A stretch of 64,000 bases of DNA from NCBI GenBank assembly GCA_947493005.1, contig CANLOY010000001.1, forward strand, positions 893,209 through 957,208, written 5' to 3'. This document shows, one piece after another, positions 54,509 to 62,072 of this stretch. Both the position numbers and the translations under genes were made by a program. The notes beneath the pieces are model-generated. The model was not told the origin of the DNA. It was given only the letters and a program-made list of their open reading frames with translations, and searched no databases. Positions within the stretch are counted from its first letter, which is position 1. Each line of letters starts with the position of its first letter. The stretch is from an uncultured Roseivirga sp. Lineage in GTDB: Bacteria > Bacteroidota > Bacteroidia > Cytophagales > Cyclobacteriaceae.

Positions 54509-56119
54509 ATGAAAAAGAGATTATCAATTGCGTTAATGCTATTTACAATAGGAGTTTCTGCACAGGAATCCGACTTGCCGAAGAACTGGTTTAACCTGGA
54601 TCCAGTTCAAAACAAGGTAAATGGGGTAAGTACAGAAAAAGCCTACGAATATTTGAAGGGAAAGGAATCGAAAACAGTTATTGTGGCCGTGATTGATTCA
54701 GGTATAGATATCCTTCATGAAGACTTGAAAGATGTAATCTGGGTTAATGAAGACGAGATTCCTGACAACGGAATTGATGATGATAATAATGGATATATAG
54801 ATGATGTTTATGGCTGGAATTTCATTGGAGGAAAAGACGGCCGCAATGTTGATAAAGATTCTTATGAACTTGCCAGAGAGTACAAACGCCTTTTGCCTAA
54901 GTATCAGGGAAAAGTAAAGTCTGACTTCAAGAAGAAAGAAAGAGCAGAGTTTGAATATTGGGAAGGTGTAAAAGAAGCATTCGAAAAAATAGCCAATGAA
55001 TCTACAGGTCAGCTTCAAATGCTGGAGAACATAGATAGTCAGCTCAAAAGGTATAATAAACTGTTCGAGGCATACCTGTTAACTGAGAGAGTAGATTTTA
55101 AGGCTGTTGAGAAAATCAGTTCTACAGATCAGGTGATTCTTCAGGGGAAGGGATTGCTGACCAGTATTTTCAAGGCTACTGATGAGTCTTTGAGTCTGGA
55201 TAGCTTGATTTATTTTCTAGGTGAAGACTTAAAACAGATAAGAACAGATGCAGAGTATTCTTATAACCTGGATTTTAATCCAAGAGAAATTGTAGGAGAC
55301 GACCCGAACAGATTAGATGATATTGGCTATGGGAACAATGATGTAATCGGAAAAAACACGGATAACTTTCATGGAACACATGTGGCGGGAATTATTGCTG
55401 CAAAACGTGGAAATAGCATTGGTATAGACGGAGTTGCAAACAATGTGAAGATTATGGCACTTAGGGCTGTTCCAGATGGTGACGAACGAGACAAAGATGT
55501 GGCTAATGCCATACGCTACGCTGTTGATAACGGTGCTCAGGTGGTGAACATGAGTTTTGGAAAGAGTTATTCTCCGAATACTGAGTACGTTTATGAAGCT
55601 ATTGAATATGCTGCTTCAAAAGGGGTGCTTTTGGTGCATGCTGCAGGAAACAGTGCTGAAAATATTGACGAAGCAGATAACTTTCCTAATGACAACTTTG
55701 GTAGAAAGAAAAACTGGCCTCATTGGGTTGAAGTAGGCGCTTCTTCCTGGGGCGAAGAAGATGACTATGTTGGTGTATTCTCCAATTATGGCAAAAAGAA
55801 TGTAGACCTTTTTGCTCCTGGAGTTTCTATTTACTCCTTAGCTCCTGATAATGGATATGAAAATGCAGACGGTACGAGTATGGCTTCTCCAGTAACTGCT
55901 GGGGTTGCTGCTTTACTGCTTTCATACTTTCCTGATTTAAAAGCAGAACAGGTTAAAGACATATTGATGAGGTCTTCAAGAAGCCTGGATGTTCGTGTAT
56001 TGAAACCAGGTTCTTCTGAGGAAGTTAAGTTCTCTCAACTTTCAGTGTCAGGGGGAATAGTTAATGCTGCTGAGGCGGTTAAGCTGGCTGAATCTATGAA
56101 CTTGAAGAAAGGAAGGTAG
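54509..56119 (+). CDS. S8 family secreted serine protease with large insertion
   Basis: The 536-residue subtilisin-like protease has a signal peptide (MKKRLSIALMLFTIGVSAQ). The catalytic triad is D63 (VIDSGID), H288 (HGTHVAGI) and S457 (GTSMASP); N381 forms the oxyanion hole. The D-to-H distance is about 225 residues, against about 30-60 in typical subtilases, because of an inserted, mostly helical charged domain (about 105-285). There is no obvious T9SS sorting domain, so it may stay periplasmic. It probably degrades or processes envelope proteins. Confidence 0.92.
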   Translation: MKKRLSIALMLFTIGVSAQESDLPKNWFNLDPVQNKVNGVSTEKAYEYLKGKESKTVIVAVIDSGIDILHEDLKDVIWVNEDEIPDNGIDDDNNGYIDDVYGWNFIGGKDGRNVDKDSYELAREYKRLLPKYQGKVKSDFKKKERAEFEYWEGVKEAFEKIANESTGQLQMLENIDSQLKRYNKLFEAYLLTERVDFKAVEKISSTDQVILQGKGLLTSIFKATDESLSLDSLIYFLGEDLKQIRTDAEYSYNLDFNPREIVGDDPNRLDDIGYGNNDVIGKNTDNFHGTHVAGIIAAKRGNSIGIDGVANNVKIMALRAVPDGDERDKDVANAIRYAVDNGAQVVNMSFGKSYSPNTEYVYEAIEYAASKGVLLVHAAGNSAENIDEADNFPNDNFGRKKNWPHWVEVGASSWGEEDDYVGVFSNYGKKNVDLFAPGVSIYSLAPDNGYENADGTSMASPVTAGVAALLLSYFPDLKAEQVKDILMRSSRSLDVRVLKPGSSEEVKFSQLSVSGGIVNAAEAVKLAESMNLKKGR

Positions 56120-56207
56120 CTCTTTCCAAAAAAACCTATATCGCCATTCCCAACTTGATCCGATACTTCGGATGGGAATCTCCCTGATCGTATGGCACTA
56201 GCGAGAT

Positions 56208-56239
56208 TCCCGATTTCTCGGGAATGACGGTGTTTTTTT
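56208..56239 (+). terminator. Terminator after the S8 protease gene
   Basis: TCCCGA and TCGGGA pair around TTTC, followed by ATGACGGTG and seven T. A second pair, GGGAATCTC (56174-56182) and GAGATTCCC (56203-56211), overlaps it and could form a competing longer hairpin. Confidence 0.5.
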
Positions 56240-56259
56240 ACTTTTTAGGGAGCCTCATT

Positions 56260-58647
56260 TTACTCGTATCGTAAAGAATCAACAGGGTTTTTCCTTGCCG
56301 TTTTAATCACCAAACTACCTACCAAAACCAAAGTGAGTATTAATGCAGATAAAATTCCTAATGCAATCAAGCTAACATTAATTGCTGTTTGATACTCGAA
56401 GTTTTGCATCCATTCTAAAACGATGAAATAAGAAAGGGGTGTGGCAATGATAGCGGCGAGTACAATTAACCTAAGCGTATCAGAAAACATCAATGATATT
56501 ATTCTTCCTGTCATTGCTCCAAGTACCTTTCTAATGCCAATTTCCTTTTTGCGTTGACTGATATTAAATGAAGTAAGTCCAGTCAGCCCTATTAAAGAAA
56601 TAACAATACATAATAAGGTCATTGCACTTATCAGTTTGCTTTGAGTTCTATCAGCCTCGTATAGGGTGTTCATTCGATCATTCAAAAAACTATATTCAAG
56701 CGGATAATTAGGTAACGCACTATCCCAGTTTGATTCCAGTGCGGCAATTGCCTCCTTTACATTGTTCTGGTTGAACCTTACTATCAAATTTCTTCCAGGC
56801 TGAGGATTGTAAACGAAAACCAAAGGTTCGATAGGGTTGTGTAACGAAAAGTGGTTGAAATCTTTCATTACCCCAATCACCTGACCTGGAACTTCCTGAT
56901 GAAAGAACCCAAGCTTTTTCCCAATGGGGTCTTCCCAACCTAGTTGTTCGGCAGCTTTTTCATTGATTACAAAGTACTGATTTCCTCTGGTCTCAGTACC
57001 ATCATAGGTTCTCCCGTTTTTCAGTGGAATCTGAAATGTCTCCAGATAATCTTCATCCCCATGAATGAATTTAAATTCTTGCTGTACCATTTCTCCTCCC
57101 TTATCAACATTGAAAACAATCCTTCCGATATCAGTACCTGGAATGAAGTTAGAGGAGGTAACTTGTTCAATCGATGAAGTAGCTTCAAGAGCATCTTTCA
57201 ACACTTGATATTTTGATTGAGCAATAGAGTCAGATGTGTTGATCAACAAAATCTGATCTTTTGAAAAACCCATGTCTTTGGTTTGTAAAAAGTCTATTTG
57301 ATCTTTCATCAGCAGAGTACTCAACAATACTCCTATTGAAATTACAAATTGAAAAAGAACCAATGCTTGCCTGAAAAGATTGCTTTTTGAATTAGCTGTC
57401 CAGCTGCCTTTAAGTGCTTTTGTGGTTTTAATTTTAGATAAGTATACAGCCGGATATAATCCTGAAATCAATCCCGTTAAAGTGACAATTCCTAGTGAAA
57501 CTAGAAGCAATGATGGATTCTTGAAAAGTGTAAAGTCAAAAGAAACACCCAGCCATGATTGTAGTGGTGTTTTTGTAATTACCAACCAAACAAAGAATAG
57601 AGAAAGAAAGTATGCTATGAATACTTGTACAATAGACTCCATGATTATGGAGGCTTTTAACTTTGCAACGTTGGTTCCTAATACCTTCCTTATGGCTATT
57701 TCTTTAGCTCTGGAACCGGCTCTTGCAGTTGAAAGATTGATGTAGTTAATGCATGCCAATAAGAGAATAGCCAGACCGACAGTAGAAAAGATGATCAGGT
57801 TTACAGGGTTCCCTTTTGCAAAATCATCCTCAATTAACTCAGTATCGTAGTGAATATCTTTTAATTGCTGTAGGCGCAACCTATGTGAACCACCGATTTG
57901 ATTGCCAAAAGGCATAAAATACTTTTCGTTGAAAGGGGCGAACTTCTTTTTGAAATCTTCAATGTTGGTTCCTTTTGCAAAGAGTAGATAGCTAGCACAG
58001 TTTGCGTTCCATAGCACTTCAGAATTAAAAACCCCGCTTTGCATGGCCCATTCTCTTCCACTGGCACCGGATATTAGTACATCAAATTTGAAGTGTGTGT
58101 TTTTAGGAAGATCTTCAAAGACTCCTCTTACAATCATGTCATTTCCATCTATTTTGATGGTTTTGTCTAGCGCATTAACGTCACCAAATAGTTTATCTGC
58201 AACTGCTTCTGAAATGATGGCACTTCTTGGGTTTGCAAGGGCCGTTGATTCATTTCCAACTATCATGTTAATGCTGAAGATTTGAAAGACCTCTGGGTCG
58301 GTATAGTACATCCCGGCTTGTTGAAGCAACTGATTGTTATAAAGGATTTCCGAGACTTCCAGGGACTGAAATCTTGCAAAGGCTTCTAATTCTGGAAACT
58401 CTTCTTTCAGCAAAGGATTTAATTCAGAAGCAGAGTAGGCTGTATTGAATTCAACCCTGGGGGCCGTAAGTACATGACTGATGCGATATACCCTTTCGTG
58501 GTTCGCATGGTGTTGGTCAAAAGTCAGTTCGTTTTTAAGGAATAAAACCAACCAAATACTTGCGGATAAACCGAAAGTAAGGCCAACAATATTGAGTAAA
58601 CTAAAGAACCTGTTCTTCCAAAGTGTACGCAAGGCGAACTTTATCAT
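56260..58647 (-). CDS. FtsX-like/MacB-type ABC transporter permease
   Basis: The protein of about 795 residues has the Bacteroidota two-module FtsX architecture. The N-terminal ALRTLWKNRFFSLLNIVGLTFGLSASIWLVL is followed by a periplasmic MacB_PCD domain (about 45-275) and three helices with RAKEIAIRKVLGTN. A second MacB_PCD domain (about 450-670) and three more helices with QRKKEIGIRKVLGAM follow. Such permeases couple cytoplasmic ATP hydrolysis to periplasmic work without moving a substrate through the membrane. No ATPase gene is adjacent. ATG 58647 is preferred to one seven codons upstream. Confidence 0.9.
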   Translation of the reverse strand: MIKFALRTLWKNRFFSLLNIVGLTFGLSASIWLVLFLKNELTFDQHHANHERVYRISHVLTAPRVEFNTAYSASELNPLLKEEFPELEAFARFQSLEVSEILYNNQLLQQAGMYYTDPEVFQIFSINMIVGNESTALANPRSAIISEAVADKLFGDVNALDKTIKIDGNDMIVRGVFEDLPKNTHFKFDVLISGASGREWAMQSGVFNSEVLWNANCASYLLFAKGTNIEDFKKKFAPFNEKYFMPFGNQIGGSHRLRLQQLKDIHYDTELIEDDFAKGNPVNLIIFSTVGLAILLLACINYINLSTARAGSRAKEIAIRKVLGTNVAKLKASIIMESIVQVFIAYFLSLFFVWLVITKTPLQSWLGVSFDFTLFKNPSLLLVSLGIVTLTGLISGLYPAVYLSKIKTTKALKGSWTANSKSNLFRQALVLFQFVISIGVLLSTLLMKDQIDFLQTKDMGFSKDQILLINTSDSIAQSKYQVLKDALEATSSIEQVTSSNFIPGTDIGRIVFNVDKGGEMVQQEFKFIHGDEDYLETFQIPLKNGRTYDGTETRGNQYFVINEKAAEQLGWEDPIGKKLGFFHQEVPGQVIGVMKDFNHFSLHNPIEPLVFVYNPQPGRNLIVRFNQNNVKEAIAALESNWDSALPNYPLEYSFLNDRMNTLYEADRTQSKLISAMTLLCIVISLIGLTGLTSFNISQRKKEIGIRKVLGAMTGRIISLMFSDTLRLIVLAAIIATPLSYFIVLEWMQNFEYQTAINVSLIALGILSALILTLVLVGSLVIKTARKNPVDSLRYE

Positions 58648-58800
58648 AATGAGAGAGTTAATTTTCAACTAAAACTTTCGTTAAAGGTAAAGTATGCGCA
58701 CGAGCTTTCAAACAATATGGGTGTCCTATTTGTTTCCTGAATGTTAAGTAAGCTTAACCGTTAATTAAGGTTAAAAAAAATGCTGAAACGAAACTTTTAG

Positions 58801-58966
58801 GCCAAATTTGCATCTATATAGTAGGGTATGCGACCCGAGAGTTGGTACAATTATTGAAAGTACCTAAGAAATTGAATTATCAGAATTACAGTCAGTAATT
58901 CTCTTCATATATAGTTAGTAGTTTATTTGTTTAGTAACCCGAGGAGTAGTTAACCTCGGGTTTTTT
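58801..58966 (+). ncRNA. Candidate small RNA with internal hairpin and strong terminator
   Basis: This plus-strand segment in a 317-bp gap ends in a very strong terminator although no plus-strand gene precedes it. CCAAATTTG at 58802-58810 is a possible Bacteroidota -7 element (TAnnTTTG with one mismatch). A perfect hairpin has arms AGAATTAC (58882-58889) and GTAATTCT (58895-58902). ACCCGAG occurs twice, at 58833-58839 and in the terminator's 5' arm, so both copies could pair with the same CTCGGGT. A nine-codon frame, MRPESWYNY, spans 58828-58857. I recognise no known RNA family. Confidence 0.45.
58936..58966 (+). terminator. Strong rho-independent terminator
   Basis: AACCCGAGG (58936-58944) and CCTCGGGTT (58954-58962) are perfect 9-bp arms around a 9-nt loop, with six T at 58961-58966. 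The polarity is plus strand; read on the minus strand there is no T-run. Confidence 0.8.
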
Positions 58967-59462
58967 ATTTAATGTGGGTTTTATGCTTCATAACTTCTTC
59001 ATAAAAGTGATGGATTCTGAACATTTGTTCTGCCCCAACCTTTTGACCTCCCTGAGCAACTAAGTATAAAATCAAGGCAATTCCTCCCAGTATGGGAATA
59101 CCCCATAAAACATGAGCGGGTTCATTCAGCATAAATTTAGATAAACCGTAAACGGCTATAAAAAGAATAAAAACACCAATAGCAGCGTAGGACATAAAGA
59201 ACACTGCCCAAACACTGGGCTTTGGACCATAAAGTCCTCTTATAGTCAGATGATTTTCTGACTCCTGTTCTATGGTTAAAGTAAGCTGCGGAGACCAGTA
59301 GTGCCTGTCTTCTGGCCGAATTTTAAGTACACAATATCTTTCTGATATCAGACCAGTGAATTCCTGAGTTCTATCAAGTGCTTTTTGAATAGATTCTTTG
59401 AAGTTTAATGCTGTTGTATCTATTTCCTCTTTGAATCGTGGTCTTATTCTCAGGCTGGACAT
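58965..59462 (-). CDS. Hypothetical membrane protein with two central helices
   Basis: The 165-residue protein has a polar N-terminal domain (about 1-80, mostly beta, RLTIEQ-like strands), then two transmembrane helices (VWAVFFMSYAAIGVFILFIAVYG and LWGIPILGGIALILYLVA) and a short His-rich tail (RIHHFYEEVMKHKTHIK). I recognise no family. It is transcribed alone on the minus strand. Confidence 0.65.
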   Translation of the reverse strand: MSSLRIRPRFKEEIDTTALNFKESIQKALDRTQEFTGLISERYCVLKIRPEDRHYWSPQLTLTIEQESENHLTIRGLYGPKPSVWAVFFMSYAAIGVFILFIAVYGLSKFMLNEPAHVLWGIPILGGIALILYLVAQGGQKVGAEQMFRIHHFYEEVMKHKTHIK

Positions 59463-59560
59463 CTCCTGAATTTAATGATTCATTTTTTAAAATAGTGTGC
59501 TAAGCACAAATCGATTTTAGTCTTTTTCACATATCTCTGTAGTTATCTACAAACAAAACA

Positions 59561-59689
59561 ATGAGTGTACTAGCTTTAGAATAAGAGTTGCAAGGAATGG
59601 CTGATCATGGACAAATGATTGAAGCTTTTGAAGAGGTAAGAGAAGGCAAGGCGGTAAATTCAAGTCCGCCTACTTACAGTACTTTCTAA
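59561..59689 (+). pseudogene. Tiny ORF interrupted by an in-frame stop
   Basis: ATG 59561 opens MSVLALE, a TAA interrupts at 59582, and the same frame continues ELQGMADHGQMIEAFEEVREGK to SSPPTYSTF and a stop at 59687. The downstream part alone (ATG 59597, 30 codons) could also be an independent peptide. It reads like protein with a helix and a polar tail, but no family is recognised. It overlaps the 3' end of the TPR gene by 20 nt. Support is weak. Confidence 0.25.
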
Positions 59690-60833
59690 AGAGCCTATTC
59701 AGTTCTTTTGTTTCAGGGTGGTTTAAGTTCTTAGCTTTTTTTGCGCTTTTACAAGCTTCATCAGATCTCTCAGTTTGTCCATAGATTTTGGCGAGATTAA
59801 TAAACGCAAAACTATTGGCTGGATCCAGACTTAGTGATTTGTTCACGAGATCTAGTGCTTCGGAATATTTACCAAGATTTATAAGGCACTCTGCCTTATT
59901 GTTGTAAGGATATGGAAATTCGGGGTCTAGTTTTATGGCTTTATCTAAGTGCTTAATTGCTCCTTTATAATCACCCAGCTTCATTTTAAAATAAGCTACA
60001 TTATTTAAAACGGTAATATGCTCTGGATCTTGCTCTAAGGCCTTAATGGCGTACTTCAAGCCCTTCTTGTTATCACCTTTGTAAAAACCATAGATGTCAG
60101 TGAGTAAATAGTTTTTATCAAACTTAGTTCCTCCTGTTTCTTCCACTTTATAGGCATCTGATATTGCCGATTCAAAATCTCCTACTATTGCATACCACTG
60201 ACCACGAAGAAAATATGACGTTGGATCATTTCCAGGGTTATATTCAATGGCTTTATCAAGGTGATACCCTGACCTAACAGTATCCATATTGGGATCGATA
60301 AGAAGAATTTCACCTAGGTACCTATGACTCCTCCAATTCATTGAATCATATTCCAGAGATTCTTGGTAATACAATGAAGCAGTTTGATAATCAATTTGGG
60401 AGAAATGATAGGACGCTTTTGAATAGTAAATGTCAGAGTTCAGCTTTGAGTCTTGACTCATATATATGGTTTCAATTGCCTTATCCGCATATTTTTTTAC
60501 CAAGTTCATACTGTCGACTCGGATATAATAATTACTTAAATTGAAGAATAGTGAAGGGTTGATAAAACCTATTTTTTCAGCTTTTTTATAATCATTAAGA
60601 GCAAGGTCAATCATTTCAAGTTGTGCATAGCAAGCTCCTCTTTGTGTTAATGCTGCACCTGAATCTTCTGTTTTTTGCTTACTTATTATTTGATTTAGAT
60701 AATCTATACACTGCTGGAACTTTCCTTCATAGAAAAATGATACGGCTGGCTCTATTGAATCAGCATTTTTTTGACCGTAGGATTGATGAATTGTTAAAAA
60801 TGTAATAAATACTAATTTGACCAATATTCTCAT
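59670..60833 (-). CDS. Secreted tetratricopeptide-repeat protein
   Basis: The 387-residue protein has a signal peptide (RILVKLVFITFLTIHQSYGQ) followed by about nine to ten TPR units across the whole length. The clearest are AVSFFYEGKFQQCIDYLNQII, ALEQDPEHITVLNNVAYFKMKLGDYKGAIKHLDKAI and KLDPEFPYPYNNKAECLINLGKYSEALDLVNK. TPR proteins act as protein-binding scaffolds; here the location is periplasmic or outer membrane. It lies 10 bp downstream of the next gene and is probably cotranscribed with it. Confidence 0.87.
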   Translation of the reverse strand: MRILVKLVFITFLTIHQSYGQKNADSIEPAVSFFYEGKFQQCIDYLNQIISKQKTEDSGAALTQRGACYAQLEMIDLALNDYKKAEKIGFINPSLFFNLSNYYIRVDSMNLVKKYADKAIETIYMSQDSKLNSDIYYSKASYHFSQIDYQTASLYYQESLEYDSMNWRSHRYLGEILLIDPNMDTVRSGYHLDKAIEYNPGNDPTSYFLRGQWYAIVGDFESAISDAYKVEETGGTKFDKNYLLTDIYGFYKGDNKKGLKYAIKALEQDPEHITVLNNVAYFKMKLGDYKGAIKHLDKAIKLDPEFPYPYNNKAECLINLGKYSEALDLVNKSLSLDPANSFAFINLAKIYGQTERSDEACKSAKKAKNLNHPETKELNRLFRKYCK

Positions 60834-60843
60834 TTCTAGTGAT

Positions 60844-61299
60844 TTATATATCTAAAACCTTCCCCTCACTAGCGGCTTTTTTATCCTGGGTCATGCCAAC
60901 AGCCATTCCGATCGGCATGCCAATGGGAAGACCTATACCGAAAAAAGCAAAGTTATCTAGCGCCAAGCCAAACATTAACCCAAAGGGAACACCAAAAATA
61001 GTCATACCTAGTACCATCCATAAGTTTTGGTAATAGCCCTTTGTAACTAAACCATGTTCCTTCTTAAGGTGCATAGTGAGTTTTGTTTTGATATGTGATA
61101 AACGGCTTTGAGAAACAGGGTTGGAATCGAGAGTTGTTTGAAGGTCGTTAGCAAAATCCTCTATCCCTTTATAATCTATTTTGCGATCCTTTAATTGACT
61201 AAATATTTTGGCCAACTGAGAGAGTAATTTTTTTATACCTGATTTGGGTTGAGTGTCACTGGATTGCTCCAATAGATTAATTAATTGTTGATAGTTCAT
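60844..61299 (-). CDS. Hypothetical protein with Gly/Met-rich membrane hairpin
   Basis: The 151-residue protein has a helical polar N-terminal part (about 1-90) and a C-terminal pair of Gly/Met/Pro-rich hydrophobic stretches (LWMVLGMTIFGVPFGLMFGLAL and GIGLPIGMPIGMAVGMTQ). The repeated GxPxGMxxGM pattern resembles glycine-zipper membrane segments. It lies 10 bp before the TPR gene on the same strand. The function is unknown. Confidence 0.65.
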   Translation of the reverse strand: MNYQQLINLLEQSSDTQPKSGIKKLLSQLAKIFSQLKDRKIDYKGIEDFANDLQTTLDSNPVSQSRLSHIKTKLTMHLKKEHGLVTKGYYQNLWMVLGMTIFGVPFGLMFGLALDNFAFFGIGLPIGMPIGMAVGMTQDKKAASEGKVLDI

Positions 61300-61388
61300 T
61301 TATTACCTTCTGAAGGTTAAGAGTTCAATTAAAACTGAGTGATGAAGATAGTGAACAATCTTAACTAGCGTAGAGCTATTTCATGAGT

Positions 61389-61736
61389 TCAGTCAAACCA
61401 GCTTAAAGCTTCGGCAAACACATCATTAATTAATTTGATATCAATATCTTCATTGGGGTCTACAAAAAGAATTTTGGATTGTGTTTTACCCGCGTCTTCC
61501 AAACTTGTATGATTTAATCGCTTGCCCGGATACATAGCAATATAAGGGAGTTGCTTTTTCTTGTCCACAAATAAATAACAGAAGATCTGGCCTTTATAGA
61601 AAAAGCAAGGTAATCTGTAGTACCACTTTTCAGTGACAAATTCTTTATCAATGTTTAGAATAATTAAGCGTAACGCATCCAGACAGGTTTTTGCGGGCTC
61701 TTCCTGAGAAGCGAAAAAATCATCTAGCTTGTTCAT
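61389..61736 (-). CDS. DUF1801 (YdhG-like) family protein
   Basis: The 115-residue protein has the DUF1801 layout: an N-terminal helix with CLDALRLIILN, the EKWYYRLPCFFYKGQIFCYLFV central beta part, and the terminal LINDVFAEALSW helix. The fold is YdhG/frataxin-like in some members. The biochemical role is not established. It is of typical length and monocistronic. Confidence 0.8.
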   Translation of the reverse strand: MNKLDDFFASQEEPAKTCLDALRLIILNIDKEFVTEKWYYRLPCFFYKGQIFCYLFVDKKKQLPYIAMYPGKRLNHTSLEDAGKTQSKILFVDPNEDIDIKLINDVFAEALSWFD

Positions 61737-61765
61737 CAGACCAAAATAAGGAAAAGCATTATTTC

Positions 61766-61879
61766 TTAGTAATTCATAATACAGATCGAAATATATTCAT
61801 TTACAGGTTCTTTTAAACTTTCAACATCTTTTTGGATTCTTTTTGCATCAAATGAAAAAGGTAGTTTTATGGCTGTCAT
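61766..61879 (-). pseudogene. Short remnant resembling the N-terminus of an aspartyl/asparaginyl beta-hydroxylase-like protein
   Basis: ATG 61879 opens a 37-codon frame beginning MTAIKLPFSFDAKRIQKDVE. A KLPFSFD-type start is what I recall for some aspartyl/asparaginyl beta-hydroxylase-like proteins. Nothing of the catalytic domain follows before the stop. The similarity is short and unverified; it could equally be a small gene of its own. Confidence 0.25.
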
Positions 61880-62072
61880 GTAAGTGTGCGTTGTTTGTAA
61901 TAAATGTATTGAAAGAAAACACCAACGTAAACACCCTTTTGGGTCGTTTGCAATTATAAAAATGCCGTTCAAATAAAATATATGAAAATCAGACCAATTG
62001 GCTGATAGTTAAATCCATGTATGTACTTTGAAAATGAGGGTTTAAAGGTATATTTTAAAGGTTGCCTTAACC

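Noticed and set aside
57380..57745. 121-codon plus-strand frame inside the FtsX-like permease gene
   Set aside because: It is antisense to a clear permease reading frame and has no start context or family.
58828..58857. MRPESWYNY as leader peptide of an amino-acid biosynthesis attenuator
   Set aside because: There is no plus-strand structural gene downstream for about 3 kb, so classical attenuation does not apply.
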